Below, piece by piece: positions 1-7,916 of a stretch of DNA of 22,100 nt. Under the pieces are notes generated by a model. It was given only the letters and a program-made list of their open reading frames with translations. It had not been told where the DNA came from and searched no databases. Position numbers and translations under genes: made by a program. This stretch comes from an uncultured Prevotella sp. (GTDB lineage: Bacteria > Bacteroidota > Bacteroidia > Bacteroidales > Bacteroidaceae), in the NCBI GenBank assembly GCA_927910885.1, contig CAKMOD010000040.1, positions 1 to 22,100 on the forward strand. The letters are read 5' to 3'. Every line of letters starts with the position of its first letter. Position 1 is the first letter of the stretch.

Positions 1-61
1 CGTCGATGCCCATTCTTTTTAACATTTGAGCTATTACAGAAGATACAGTTTTTTTATTCAT
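1..61 (-). CDS. N-terminal fragment of an unidentified gene leaving the window
   Basis: An ATG at 61 (minus strand) opens a frame that stays open to the window edge and encodes 20 residues beginning MNKKTVSSVI and ending MLKRMGID. A TAnnTTTG promoter element lies 16 bases upstream at 78-85, which supports this as a real start. The helical 'xxIAQMLKRMGI' pattern resembles the first helix of thiamine-diphosphate-dependent enzymes, but 20 residues are too few to assign a family. Function is left open. Confidence 0.55.
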   Translation of the reverse strand, partial: MNKKTVSSVIAQMLKRMGID

Positions 62-77
62 AGATTTTCAAATGCTG

Positions 78-85
78 CAAAGGTA
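78..85 (-). promoter_or_regulatory. Bacteroidetes-type -7 element for the left-edge gene
   Basis: The minus strand reads TACCTTTG, an exact match to the TAnnTTTG -7 consensus of the Bacteroidetes primary sigma factor, followed 16 bases later by the ATG at 61. No clear -33 TTTG is visible at the expected distance. Confidence 0.5.
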
Positions 86-187
86 GTAAATAAAAGAAAC
101 CCGAGAGGTTTTCAGCCTACCAAATGTCCATTACGCCTAAACTCGCAAGCTATACGTCCCTATTTATATCTATAATCTTAAGATACC

Positions 188-211
188 AACTCTTTTGAAT
201 CCAAGAGAGTT
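188..211 (-). terminator. Weak hairpin at the end of the kinase-RapZ gene
   Basis: Arms at 188-197 and 202-211 pair over 10 positions, with one G-T wobble, around a 4-base loop, overlapping the stop codon at 210-212. No run of T follows on the minus strand, so intrinsic termination is doubtful. Confidence 0.3.
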
Positions 212-1751
212 ACTTCGCCTTTAATATTTGCTCAATACCTTGTTCTCTATGCTTTATGCGTACCTCAATTCCATACTTCTCATTAAGATGTTCAGCAAGA
301 TGCTGTGCACTATAAACAGAGCGATGCTGTCCACCGGTACAACCAAACGAGAACATTAAATCAGTAAAGCCACGTTGCATATAACGTTCTACATGATGCT
401 CAGCCAAGTCATACACAGGCTTCAAGAACTCGAGAATCTCACCATCATCTTCAAGAAAGCGGATGACAGGCTCATCTAAACCCGTAATCTTCTTATAAGG
501 TTCGTATCGACCTGGGTTATGCGTACTTCTACAATCAAAGACATAACCGCCACCATTACCAGAAGTGTCTTCAGGAATACCCTTCTTAAATGAGAAACTA
601 AACACGCGTACTACCAACGGACCTTTACCATCATATTTAGAGAAAGTTGCAGGACCATCTAATGGATTAGCCTTATAAATATCTTTCTCTGCTATTTTAA
701 GCCCATCTGTTCTGTTAGCTGCAGGCTTCTCAATATGCGCAAACTGTGGTAACAATGTGAGTCGCTTCAACATATCCATCATGTATGGATATGGGAAGAC
801 ATCATCACCTAATGCCAAGAGATCACGTAAGTTTTGTATAGCAGGAGGTATGGAATCTATAAAATGCTTCTTACGTTCAAAGTAACCACGGAATCCGTAA
901 GCACCTAAAACTTGTAATGTACGGAAGAGAACAAACAATGATAAGCGATTAACAAAATGGCGTTTAGAAGGAACCTCCGTATAATTCTTAAGGCTCTGAT
1001 AGTATTCAAAAACCAATTCACGGCGCAGTTGGAAAGAATACTTAGCACTTGCTTGCCATAAGAATGATGCAAGGTCATAATAGAAAGGACCTTTTCTTCC
1101 ACCTTGAAAATCAATAAAATATGGTTTCCCTTCCTTATCTAACATAATGTTACGTGCTTGAAAATCACGATAAAGGAAAGAATCCATCTGCTCTGATGTC
1201 AGGTCTTTTGCAAACATACGGAAGTTTGCTTCGAGCTTCATTTCATGGAAGTCGAGTTCGGTTGCTTTGAGAAAGCAATACTTAAAATAGTTCAAATCAA
1301 AGAGTACACTCTCCTGATTGAATTCTGGTTGTGGGTAACAATTAGAAAAATCAAGTTCTCTTGCGCCGCGCAACTGAATATTTGGCAATTCTCTTATAGC
1401 ATTACGCAATAGCTTTTGCTCAGCAAGATTATATCGTCCACCAGCCTCACGTCCACCCCGTATGGCATCAAAGAGCGATGTATTACCAAGGTCTGATTGT
1501 AGATAACACGACTCATCAGCAGACACAGCTAAGATATGTGGTACTGGTAAACGTCGTTTCTCGAAATGTTTAGCAAGATAGATAAAGGCATGATTTTCAT
1601 CACGACTCGTTCCTATAACACCAATGACAGTATCACCCTCTTCGTCAAACATTCGGTAATACTCACGGTTACTACCTGCCCCTGCTAACTTTTCTACGTT
1701 TGAAGGGTTACTACCCTTCCAATTCTTATATAGTTCTAATAGTTGTTCCAT
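210..1751 (-). CDS. Phosphotransferase (APH/AmgK-like kinase) fused to RapZ C-terminal domain
   Basis: A 513-residue two-domain protein. Residues about 20-300 form a choline/aminoglycoside-kinase-like fold: the catalytic-loop motif is YRDFQARN (D196, N201), followed by IDFQ (D214) for metal binding. The N-terminal GAGSNREYYR (25-34) is typical of AmgK-type sugar kinases acting on MurNAc/GlcNAc in cell-wall recycling. Residues about 379-505 match the RapZ C-terminal domain, with VFSFSFKKGIP, a VFDCR segment, TGLDEPV and the signature GCTGGQHRS at 470-478. The P-loop N-terminal domain of proteobacterial RapZ is absent. In E. coli that C-terminal domain senses glucosamine-6-phosphate and binds small RNAs, so a link between amino-sugar phosphorylation and its sensing is plausible but inferred. 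The start is the only upstream ATG. The gene may be cotranscribed with the small membrane protein 120 bp upstream, as no consensus promoter lies between them. Confidence 0.85.
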   Translation of the reverse strand: MEQLLELYKNWKGSNPSNVEKLAGAGSNREYYRMFDEEGDTVIGVIGTSRDENHAFIYLAKHFEKRRLPVPHILAVSADESCYLQSDLGNTSLFDAIRGGREAGGRYNLAEQKLLRNAIRELPNIQLRGARELDFSNCYPQPEFNQESVLFDLNYFKYCFLKATELDFHEMKLEANFRMFAKDLTSEQMDSFLYRDFQARNIMLDKEGKPYFIDFQGGRKGPFYYDLASFLWQASAKYSFQLRRELVFEYYQSLKNYTEVPSKRHFVNRLSLFVLFRTLQVLGAYGFRGYFERKKHFIDSIPPAIQNLRDLLALGDDVFPYPYMMDMLKRLTLLPQFAHIEKPAANRTDGLKIAEKDIYKANPLDGPATFSKYDGKGPLVVRVFSFSFKKGIPEDTSGNGGGYVFDCRSTHNPGRYEPYKKITGLDEPVIRFLEDDGEILEFLKPVYDLAEHHVERYMQRGFTDLMFSFGCTGGQHRSVYSAQHLAEHLNEKYGIEVRIKHREQGIEQILKAK

Positions 1752-1871
1752 AATTCATTTACTATGTAGATGCTTCGAAAACTACCGTAACACCTTCACT
1801 TTCTTCTACATAATGAAACATAAGAAATCACAACTTCACATGAAGAAAGCTGCAAAAAGTATATGTAAAGG

Positions 1872-2081
1872 TTAGTCGTCTTGCTCCTCAAGCTTTTTCT
1901 TTATATCTTCAGCTTGCTTCTCACCACGCTTCTTGTGATCATACTGACGTAATAAGCCATCTACCAACAATAGAAGTGCAAGGACACCACCAGTAATAAG
2001 CCATGACCTTGTAAGATAATATATGCCTCCAATAACTATGAAGAGCACTGCAAATTCTTTCCAGTTAATCAATTGTTTCAT
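1872..2081 (-). CDS. Small two-helix membrane protein, 69 residues, function unknown
   Basis: The 69-residue protein has two hydrophobic segments (about residues 10-23 and 28-43) separated by a short polar turn, then a charged, probably helical tail rich in Lys/Glu (QYDHKKRGEK onward). This predicts a hairpin inner-membrane protein with a cytoplasmic tail. M1 is the only methionine, which fixes the start at 2081. A TAnnTTTG element sits only 4 bases upstream of that ATG, so the mRNA would be essentially leaderless. I do not recognise the family. Confidence 0.7.
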   Translation of the reverse strand: MKQLINWKEFAVLFIVIGGIYYLTRSWLITGGVLALLLLVDGLLRQYDHKKRGEKQAEDIKKKLEEQDD

Positions 2082-2085
2082 GCTA

Positions 2086-2093
2086 CAAAGTTA
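2086..2093 (-). promoter_or_regulatory. -7 promoter element abutting the small membrane protein start
   Basis: The minus strand reads TAACTTTG, then four bases, then the ATG at 2081. This is an exact TAnnTTTG match. Transcription would be expected to start at or within a few bases of the start codon. Confidence 0.5.
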
Positions 2094-2273
2094 ACGAAAA
2101 GATTACAGATAAGAGTTGAAAACAAAGAAGTTTTTATTTTAATTATCCTAATCTCTCTGTTTTCTTGTTTTCATTGTTTTAAATGAAGTGATAATTGAGT
2201 CTAAGGCTGTTGCTTTCTTACTACGTTTTTGATAAATTATTTAATTAAAGGCTGTTGTCTTAAGGAAATATAC

Positions 2274-2281
2274 TATCTTTG
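2274..2281 (+). promoter_or_regulatory. -7 promoter element for the HD-domain gene
   Basis: TATCTTTG at 2274-2281 matches TAnnTTTG. It lies downstream of the longest-frame start at 2229, so that start cannot be used from this promoter. The true start must be the ATG at 2289 or 2319. The divergent promoter at 2086-2093 means 2082-2273 is a shared intergenic region in which I see nothing else. Confidence 0.6.
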
Positions 2282-2318
2282 TAGTTTAATGATAAAAGAG
2301 CAAGATAACATAGATAAG

Positions 2319-3539
2319 ATGACAGACGCAAAGATAATTAACGACCCTGTTTTCGGATTTATAAAGGTGCCACGTGGACTGTTACTTGACATTGTACGTC
2401 ACCCACTGATGCAGCGATTAACACGCATCAAGCAATTAGGATTAACACAAGAGGTTTATCCAGGTGCACAACACACTCGTTTTCAACACTCTTTGGGTGC
2501 ATTTCATCTTATGAGTGAAGCACTTATATCGCTACAGCAAAAGGGAGTTTTTGTCTTTGACAGTGAGGCTGAAGCGGTACAAGCAGCCATCCTAATGCAT
2601 GACATTGGCCATGCTCCTTTTTCTCATGTGCTTGAAAACACACTGATTAGCGGTATTACTCATGAAGAAATATCGCTGATGATGATGGATCGTATCAACC
2701 AAGACATGCATGGTGCACTCAACCTTGCGATTAGTATCTTTAAGGATGAATACCCCAAGTCCTACCTTCATCAGCTAATTTCCAGCCAACTTGATATGGA
2801 TAGGCTTGACTATCTCCGTCGAGATAGTTTCTTTACGGGAGTAACAGAAGGTAATATTGGCTCAGCGCGAATTATCAAGATGCTTAACGTTGTTAATGAT
2901 GCGTTGGTTGTCGAGTCGAATGGAATTTATTCTATTGAGAATTATCTTACCTCACGCCGTCTTATGTATTGGCAGGTATATTTGCACAAAACAACCGTTG
3001 GCTGTGAGAATGTTCTTATCAACGCTTTGCGCCGAGCTAAACAATTAGCAAAAGAAGGAGTTGAGCTTTTTGCTTCGCCTGCTCTTCGTTACTTCCTTTA
3101 CAATGACATAACAGCTGATACTTTCCAAGCTGATAGTAACGCCTTAGACAACTATATAGCATTGGATGACAATGATATATGGAGTGCTATTAAAGTATGG
3201 CAACAGCATGAAGATAAGATACTTTCACTCCTATCTTCAAACATGATCAATCGAAAAATATTCAAAGTAGAAGTACGAGAAGAGGAGCCAACGACAGAGG
3301 AAATCAATCAGTTTAAACAGCAGATTTCTGAACGATATGAGATAAGTCTCGCTGATTGTGATTACCTCATTGGAGTAAATCGGGTGCAGAAAGATATGTA
3401 CAATCCTTATGATGACCATATTAGCATTCTGTACAAAGACGGAACATTGAAAGATATAACCGAAGCATCAGAGATTTTGAACATTGAATTGCTCTCGAAA
3501 AAAATATGCAAATATTACCTATCTTATCAACGTTTCTAA
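2319..3539 (+). CDS. HD-domain phosphohydrolase (dGTPase/SAMHD1-like)
   Basis: A 406-residue protein from the ATG at 2319. It carries the metal-binding HD motifs: QHTRFQHSLG (H57) and MHDIGHAPFSH (H94-D95, H98), followed by SSQLDMDRLDYLRRDS, the later Asp motif of this family. Relatives hydrolyse dNTPs or act as uncharacterised nucleotide phosphohydrolases; the substrate here is unknown. I chose 2319 because the conserved N-terminus (KIINDPVFGFIKVP) begins directly after it and because the promoter at 2274-2281 excludes 2229. The ATG at 2289, 7 bases after the promoter, is the alternative and would add 10 residues. The gene lies just upstream of lpxD, but lpxD has its own promoter. Confidence 0.85.
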   Translation: MTDAKIINDPVFGFIKVPRGLLLDIVRHPLMQRLTRIKQLGLTQEVYPGAQHTRFQHSLGAFHLMSEALISLQQKGVFVFDSEAEAVQAAILMHDIGHAPFSHVLENTLISGITHEEISLMMMDRINQDMHGALNLAISIFKDEYPKSYLHQLISSQLDMDRLDYLRRDSFFTGVTEGNIGSARIIKMLNVVNDALVVESNGIYSIENYLTSRRLMYWQVYLHKTTVGCENVLINALRRAKQLAKEGVELFASPALRYFLYNDITADTFQADSNALDNYIALDDNDIWSAIKVWQQHEDKILSLLSSNMINRKIFKVEVREEEPTTEEINQFKQQISERYEISLADCDYLIGVNRVQKDMYNPYDDHISILYKDGTLKDITEASEILNIELLSKKICKYYLSYQRF

Positions 3540-3550
3540 TAAAAAATCCC

Positions 3551-3558
3551 TATCTTTG
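3551..3558 (+). promoter_or_regulatory. -7 promoter element of the lipid A operon
   Basis: TATCTTTG at 3551-3558 matches TAnnTTTG and lies 30 bases before the lpxD ATG at 3589. No TTTG box is seen 19-20 bp upstream. It is the only consensus element ahead of lpxD, lpxC-fabZ and lpxA, which follow with gaps of 5 and 18 bases. Confidence 0.6.
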
Positions 3559-3588
3559 CACAAATATAAACAATAAAAGGCAATATAA

Positions 3589-4629
3589 ATGGAATTCTCT
3601 GCGAAACAAATATCGCAATTTATACAAGGTCGTATTGAAGGTGACGAAAACGTAACCATTAATACCTTCGCCAAGATTGAAGAAGGTAAGAAGGGAGCAA
3701 TCTCTTTTCTTGCAAACCCTAAATATATACACTATCTCTTTGAAACAGAGTCAAGCATCGTTCTTATTGATGAAGACATTCAACTGGATAAGGAAGTAAA
3801 GCCTACTCTTATCCGTGTGAAGAATGCACGTGATTGTGTTGCTAAGTTGTTGCAACTTTATGAAAGTATGAAACCTAAGAAGCAGGGTATAGACTCGCTT
3901 GCTTTTGTTTCTTCTAAAGCAACAATTGGTAAGGATGTATATATTGGTGCATTCGCATATATTGGTGATGGTGTAATCTTGGGGGATGGCTGTCAGATTT
4001 ATCCTCATGCAACTATCATGGATGGTGTGCAGCTGGGAAATAATTGTATTGTCTATCCAAATGCAAGCATTTATCATGGTTGTAAGATTGGCAACAATGT
4101 TATTCTCCATTCTGGCTGTGTAATTGGTGCGGATGGCTTTGGCTTTGCACCTAATCCAGAGACTAATAGCTACGATAAAATACCTCAAATCGGTATTGTT
4201 ACGATAGAAGATGACGTAGAGATTGGTGCCAACACTTGTATTGACCGATCAACTATGGGCAGCACATACGTTCGTAAGGGTGTAAAACTTGACAATCTTG
4301 TGCAAATAGCACACAACAACGATATTGGTGAGAATACAGTGATGTCTGCACAGGTAGGTATTGCTGGCTCAACTAAAGTTGGACAATGGTGTATGTTTGG
4401 TGGTCAGGTGGGTATAGCTGGTCATATCACTATTGGTGACAAGGTATTCCTCGGTGCACAGTCAGGTGTTCCTGGTAGCCTAAAGAGTAATCAGCAACTC
4501 ATTGGAACTCCTCCAATGGAGCAGCGTCCATACTTTAAGTCACAGGCAATCTTCCAACGTTTGCCAGAGATGTACAAGCAGTTGAATGCACTGCAGAAAG
4601 AAATTGAAGAATTGAAAAAGAACAAATAA
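3589..4629 (+). CDS. lpxD: UDP-3-O-(3-hydroxyacyl)glucosamine N-acyltransferase LpxD
   Basis: LpxD adds the second, N-linked 3-hydroxyacyl chain in the third step of lipid A synthesis, in the cytoplasm. The 346-residue length fits the family. An N-terminal uridine-binding region (about 1-100) is followed by hexapeptide repeats forming a left-handed beta helix (about 105-315), with GADGFGFAPNP at 180-190 and the catalytic histidine in QIAHNNDIG (H242). A helical, Lys/Glu-rich C-terminus (about 320-346) matches the acyl-carrier-protein-binding extension. It is first in a tight run with lpxC-fabZ (5-base gap) and lpxA, so acylation, deacetylation and N-acylation enzymes are made together. Confidence 0.95.
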   Translation: MEFSAKQISQFIQGRIEGDENVTINTFAKIEEGKKGAISFLANPKYIHYLFETESSIVLIDEDIQLDKEVKPTLIRVKNARDCVAKLLQLYESMKPKKQGIDSLAFVSSKATIGKDVYIGAFAYIGDGVILGDGCQIYPHATIMDGVQLGNNCIVYPNASIYHGCKIGNNVILHSGCVIGADGFGFAPNPETNSYDKIPQIGIVTIEDDVEIGANTCIDRSTMGSTYVRKGVKLDNLVQIAHNNDIGENTVMSAQVGIAGSTKVGQWCMFGGQVGIAGHITIGDKVFLGAQSGVPGSLKSNQQLIGTPPMEQRPYFKSQAIFQRLPEMYKQLNALQKEIEELKKNK

Positions 4630-4634
4630 CATAC

Positions 4635-6023
4635 ATGGAAACAGTTAAGCAGAAAACTTTAAAGGGGAGTTTTTCCCTCTTCGGAAAGGGACTTCATACA
4701 GGATTGAGTCTTACTGTAACATTCAATCCTGCCCCAGAAAATACTGGCTATAAGATACAAAGAATTGATCTTGATGGACAGCCTATTATTGATGCTGTTG
4801 CTGAAAACGTTGTTGATACACAGCGCGGAACTGTATTGGCTAAGGGTGAGGCACGTGTTAGTACGATTGAACATGGTATGTCTGCCCTTTATGCAATGGG
4901 TATTGACAACTGTCTTATACAGATTAATGGTCCAGAGTTCCCTATTCTCGATGGTTCTGCGACGATGTATGTTGATAAAATCAACGAGGTAGGTATCGTT
5001 GATCAGAATGCTCCAAAGGATTACTATATCATTCGCAAGAAGATTGAGATTAAAGATGAGAATGGTTCTGTTATTACCATTCTTCCAGACGAGCAGTTCT
5101 CTATCACCGCTATGTGTAACTTTGACTCTAAGTTTATTAGTAGCCAGTTTGCTACATTGGATGATATTAATACTTACGCAACTGAGATTGCACCAGCACG
5201 TACATTCGTTTTTGTACGTGACATTATGCCACTCTTACAGGCTAACTTGATTAAGGGTGGTGACTTGGATAATGCAATTGTTATCTATGAACAGCAGGTT
5301 TCTCAAGAGAAACTTGACCAGTTGGCTGATCTCTTGAAGGTTTCACGTATGGATGCTAATAACATTGGTTATATTCAGCATAAGCCATTACAGTGGGATA
5401 ACGAGTGTACACGCCATAAGCTCCTTGATATTATCGGTGACATGGCATTGATTGGTAAGCCTATTAAGGGACGTATCATTGCTACTCGTCCAGGTCATAC
5501 GGTAAACAACAAATTTGCACGTCTTATGCGTAAGGAAATACGTAAGCATGAGATACAAGCACCAATGTATGATCCAAACGAAGAACCATTGATGGATAAC
5601 ATCCGTATCCGTGAGCTTTTACCACACCGCTATCCAATGCAGTTGGTAGATAAGGTCATTGCAATGGGATCAACAAGTATCGTTGGTATTAAGAATGTAA
5701 CCAGCAACGAGCCATTCTTCCAAGGACATTTTCCACAAGAGCCTGTTATGCCTGGTGTATTGCAGGTTGAGGCTATGGCCCAGTGTGGTGGCCTCTTGGT
5801 ACTTTCTCAGGTTGAAGAACCAGAGCGTTGGTCAACTTACTTCTTGAAGATTGATGATGTCAAGTTCCGCCAGAAGGTTATTCCTGGTGACACTCTTATG
5901 TTCCGTGTTGAACTTCTTGGTCCTGTTCGTCATGGAATCAGTTCAATGAAGGGTTATATGTTTGTTGGCGAGCGTGTTGTTGCTGAGGCAACATTCACTG
6001 CCCAAATTGTAAAGAACAAGTAA
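4635..6023 (+). CDS. lpxC-fabZ: Bifunctional UDP-3-O-acyl-GlcNAc deacetylase / 3-hydroxyacyl-ACP dehydratase (LpxC-FabZ)
   Basis: A 462-residue fusion. Residues 1 to about 310 are LpxC, the zinc deacetylase that commits UDP-acyl-GlcNAc to lipid A. Zinc ligands are H80 (TIEHGMSAL), H261 and D265 (HKLLDIIGD), with H288 (RPGHT) as catalytic histidine. Residues about 320-462 are FabZ, the dehydratase of fatty-acid elongation: HRYP at 331-334, catalytic H365 (FFQGHFP) and E379 (QVEAMAQ). Both sets of catalytic residues are present, so both activities should be intact. The fusion is characteristic of Bacteroidetes and joins two enzymes that compete for the 3-hydroxyacyl-ACP pool. The gene ends in tandem TAA TAA stops and is followed 18 bases later by lpxA. 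Confidence 0.95.
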   Translation: METVKQKTLKGSFSLFGKGLHTGLSLTVTFNPAPENTGYKIQRIDLDGQPIIDAVAENVVDTQRGTVLAKGEARVSTIEHGMSALYAMGIDNCLIQINGPEFPILDGSATMYVDKINEVGIVDQNAPKDYYIIRKKIEIKDENGSVITILPDEQFSITAMCNFDSKFISSQFATLDDINTYATEIAPARTFVFVRDIMPLLQANLIKGGDLDNAIVIYEQQVSQEKLDQLADLLKVSRMDANNIGYIQHKPLQWDNECTRHKLLDIIGDMALIGKPIKGRIIATRPGHTVNNKFARLMRKEIRKHEIQAPMYDPNEEPLMDNIRIRELLPHRYPMQLVDKVIAMGSTSIVGIKNVTSNEPFFQGHFPQEPVMPGVLQVEAMAQCGGLLVLSQVEEPERWSTYFLKIDDVKFRQKVIPGDTLMFRVELLGPVRHGISSMKGYMFVGERVVAEATFTAQIVKNK

Positions 6024-6041
6024 TAATTTCATAAGACGAAT

Positions 6042-6812
6042 ATGAACCAGATAAGTCCATTGGCCTTTGTTCATCCAGAGGCAAAACTTGGTGATAATAA
6101 TATAATTGGTCCATTCTGTTATATCGATAAGAATACTATTATCGGTGATAACAATGTGTTACAGAATAGCGTAACCATTCATGTTGGTGCACGTTTGGGC
6201 AATAACAATGAAATATTCCCAGGTGCCAGTATCTCTACAAAACCTCAGGACTTGAAGTTTAGAAATGAGGAAACACTTTGTGAGATTGGTAATAACAACT
6301 CTATTCGTGAGAATGTTACTATTTCGCGTGGTACAGCTTCAAAGGGTACAACAAAGGTTGGTAGCAATAACTTGCTGATGGAGTGTGTGCATATTGCACA
6401 CGACTGTGTCATTGGATCTGGTGACATTATTGGTAATGCAACCAAATTTGCAGGTGAGGTAACAGTCGATGATAATGCTATCATCTCTGCTAATATTCTC
6501 TGTCATCAGTTCTGCCATATTGGTGGATATGTTATGATACAGGGTGGAAGCCGTTTCTCTATGGATGTTCCACCATATATCATTGTGGGTAAGGAACCTG
6601 CACGCTATATGGGAATTAACCTCATTGGTCTTCGCCGTCGCGGCTTTTCAAATGAACTCATTGAACTTATCCACAATGCTTATCGCATTCTTTATGGAAC
6701 AGGTACACGTGCTGAGAACATTCAGAAGATTAAGAGTGAGCTACAGATAACACCAGAGATTCAGCAAATTATAGATTTTGTAGAATCATCTGAACGTGGT
6801 ATTATAAGATAA
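6042..6812 (+). CDS. lpxA: UDP-GlcNAc 3-O-acyltransferase LpxA
   Basis: LpxA transfers a 3-hydroxyacyl chain to UDP-GlcNAc, the first step of lipid A synthesis. The 256-residue length is close to E. coli LpxA. Hexapeptide repeats run from residue 1 to about 180 (IGDNN, LGNNN, IGNNN), the catalytic histidine is H120 in HIAHDCVIG, and ANILCHQFCHIGGYVM and MDVPPYIIVG are conserved. The C-terminal helical domain starts at INLIGLRRRGF. Aligned without gaps between HQFC and DVPPY, the residue matching the E. coli acyl-length ruler Gly173 is Arg171, consistent with a different acyl specificity, though direction cannot be read from sequence alone. It is the last gene of the lipid A run. Confidence 0.95.
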   Translation: MNQISPLAFVHPEAKLGDNNIIGPFCYIDKNTIIGDNNVLQNSVTIHVGARLGNNNEIFPGASISTKPQDLKFRNEETLCEIGNNNSIRENVTISRGTASKGTTKVGSNNLLMECVHIAHDCVIGSGDIIGNATKFAGEVTVDDNAIISANILCHQFCHIGGYVMIQGGSRFSMDVPPYIIVGKEPARYMGINLIGLRRRGFSNELIELIHNAYRILYGTGTRAENIQKIKSELQITPEIQQIIDFVESSERGIIR

Positions 6813-6820
6813 AAGACTAT

Positions 6821-6844
6821 CCCTCCCCTTTCAAAAGGGAGGGG
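6821..6844. repeat. GC-rich imperfect palindrome after lpxA
   Basis: CCCTCCC plus a bulged C plus TTT pairs with AAAGGGAGGG around a CA-containing loop, giving a 10-bp stem with one bulge, in a very AT-rich neighbourhood. A short T-containing stretch (AATCTTT) follows on the plus strand. It may terminate the lipid A operon or be a copy of a dispersed extragenic palindrome. No second copy was noticed in this window. Confidence 0.55.
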
Positions 6845-6926
6845 AATCTTTAACAGAGAACAAAGAGGTTGAGTATTTTCACAACTTAAACGAGTTGGAA
6901 AATATTATTTATAATCATTTATCAGC

Positions 6927-7838
6927 TTGAAAAACAAAACATTAATTGTCATCACTGGTCCAACAGGAGTTGGCAAAACGGAGGCTACACTCCGTATTGC
7001 TGAACATTTTAATATACCTGTTATCAATGCTGACTCCCGACAGATTTTCTCTGAGATTCCTATAGGAACTGCTGCACCCACGGCTGAACAACAGCAACGT
7101 GTACAACATTATTTTGTTGGTAATCATCATTTAGAAGATTACTATTCTGCAAGTCTATACGAACAAGATGTTCTGAATATTATAAACAGTCAGCACGCTC
7201 CTATCTCTTTACTTTCAGGCGGTTCAATGATGTATATTGACGCTGTATGTAACGGAATTGACGACATTCCAACAATTCGCCCTGAGATACGAGAAGAGAT
7301 GATGAAGCGATTGGAAACAGAGGGGTTAGAGCAGATGTGTAAGCTCTTACATGAATTAGATCCAGAGCACTGGGAGATAGTTGACAGAAATAATCCACGT
7401 CGTGTTATCCATGCGCTTGAAATATGTATTCAAACTGGTAAAACATATACATCATTCCGTACCAACACTATTAAGGAGCGACCTTTTAATATCATCAAGA
7501 TTGGCTTAAATCGTGATAGAGACGAACTCTACAGCAGAATCAATCAGCGCGTATTGGACATGATTGAAGAAGGAATGATAGAAGAAGCTCAAAAGGTTTA
7601 TCCTAAACGAAATTTGAATTCGCTCAACACGGTTGGATATAAAGAATTGTTTGAATATCTTGATGGCTTAACAACACTTGATGAAGCTATATTTAAGATA
7701 CAGAGTAATACTCGTAAGTATGCTCGAAAACAACTTACATGGTATAAAAAAGATGTAGCTTTTCAATGGTTTAACCCCGATAACGTTGAAGAAATCTTAA
7801 ATTATATCCATACAACGATACCAAATACAAGTAAATAA
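6927..7838 (+). CDS. miaA: tRNA dimethylallyltransferase MiaA
   Basis: MiaA transfers a dimethylallyl group to A37 of tRNAs reading UNN codons. The 303-residue length is normal. The P-loop GPTGVGKT is at 11-18, the substrate motif DSRQIFSEIPIGTA follows, and the C-terminal half contains NTVGYKELFEYLDG and SNTRKYARKQLTWYKK, which are typical MiaA motifs. The start codon is TTG: an in-frame TAA lies at 6912-6914 and no ATG or GTG occurs between it and the P-loop. No TAnnTTTG element was found in the 114-base gap after lpxA, so it may be read through from that operon. Confidence 0.93.
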   Translation: MKNKTLIVITGPTGVGKTEATLRIAEHFNIPVINADSRQIFSEIPIGTAAPTAEQQQRVQHYFVGNHHLEDYYSASLYEQDVLNIINSQHAPISLLSGGSMMYIDAVCNGIDDIPTIRPEIREEMMKRLETEGLEQMCKLLHELDPEHWEIVDRNNPRRVIHALEICIQTGKTYTSFRTNTIKERPFNIIKIGLNRDRDELYSRINQRVLDMIEEGMIEEAQKVYPKRNLNSLNTVGYKELFEYLDGLTTLDEAIFKIQSNTRKYARKQLTWYKKDVAFQWFNPDNVEEILNYIHTTIPNTSK

Positions 7839-7839
7839 G

Positions 7840-7865
7840 TACTTTTGTATTACAACGTATTTTTG
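7840..7865 (+). promoter_or_regulatory. Two candidate -7 elements ahead of the penicillin-binding protein gene
   Basis: TACTTTTG at 7840-7847 and TATTTTTG at 7858-7865 both match TAnnTTTG. The second lies 51 bases before the ATG at 7917 and is the more likely. Neither has a TTTG 19-20 bp upstream. Confidence 0.45.
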
Positions 7866-7916
7866 CTTTATTATAAACACAAGTAAGTAGCTTTTAAACT
7901 TGAAGATTGTCAATCA

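Noticed and set aside
2229..2318. HD-domain protein starting at 2229
   Set aside because: The promoter element at 2274-2281 lies inside this extension, and the conserved family N-terminus begins after 2319.
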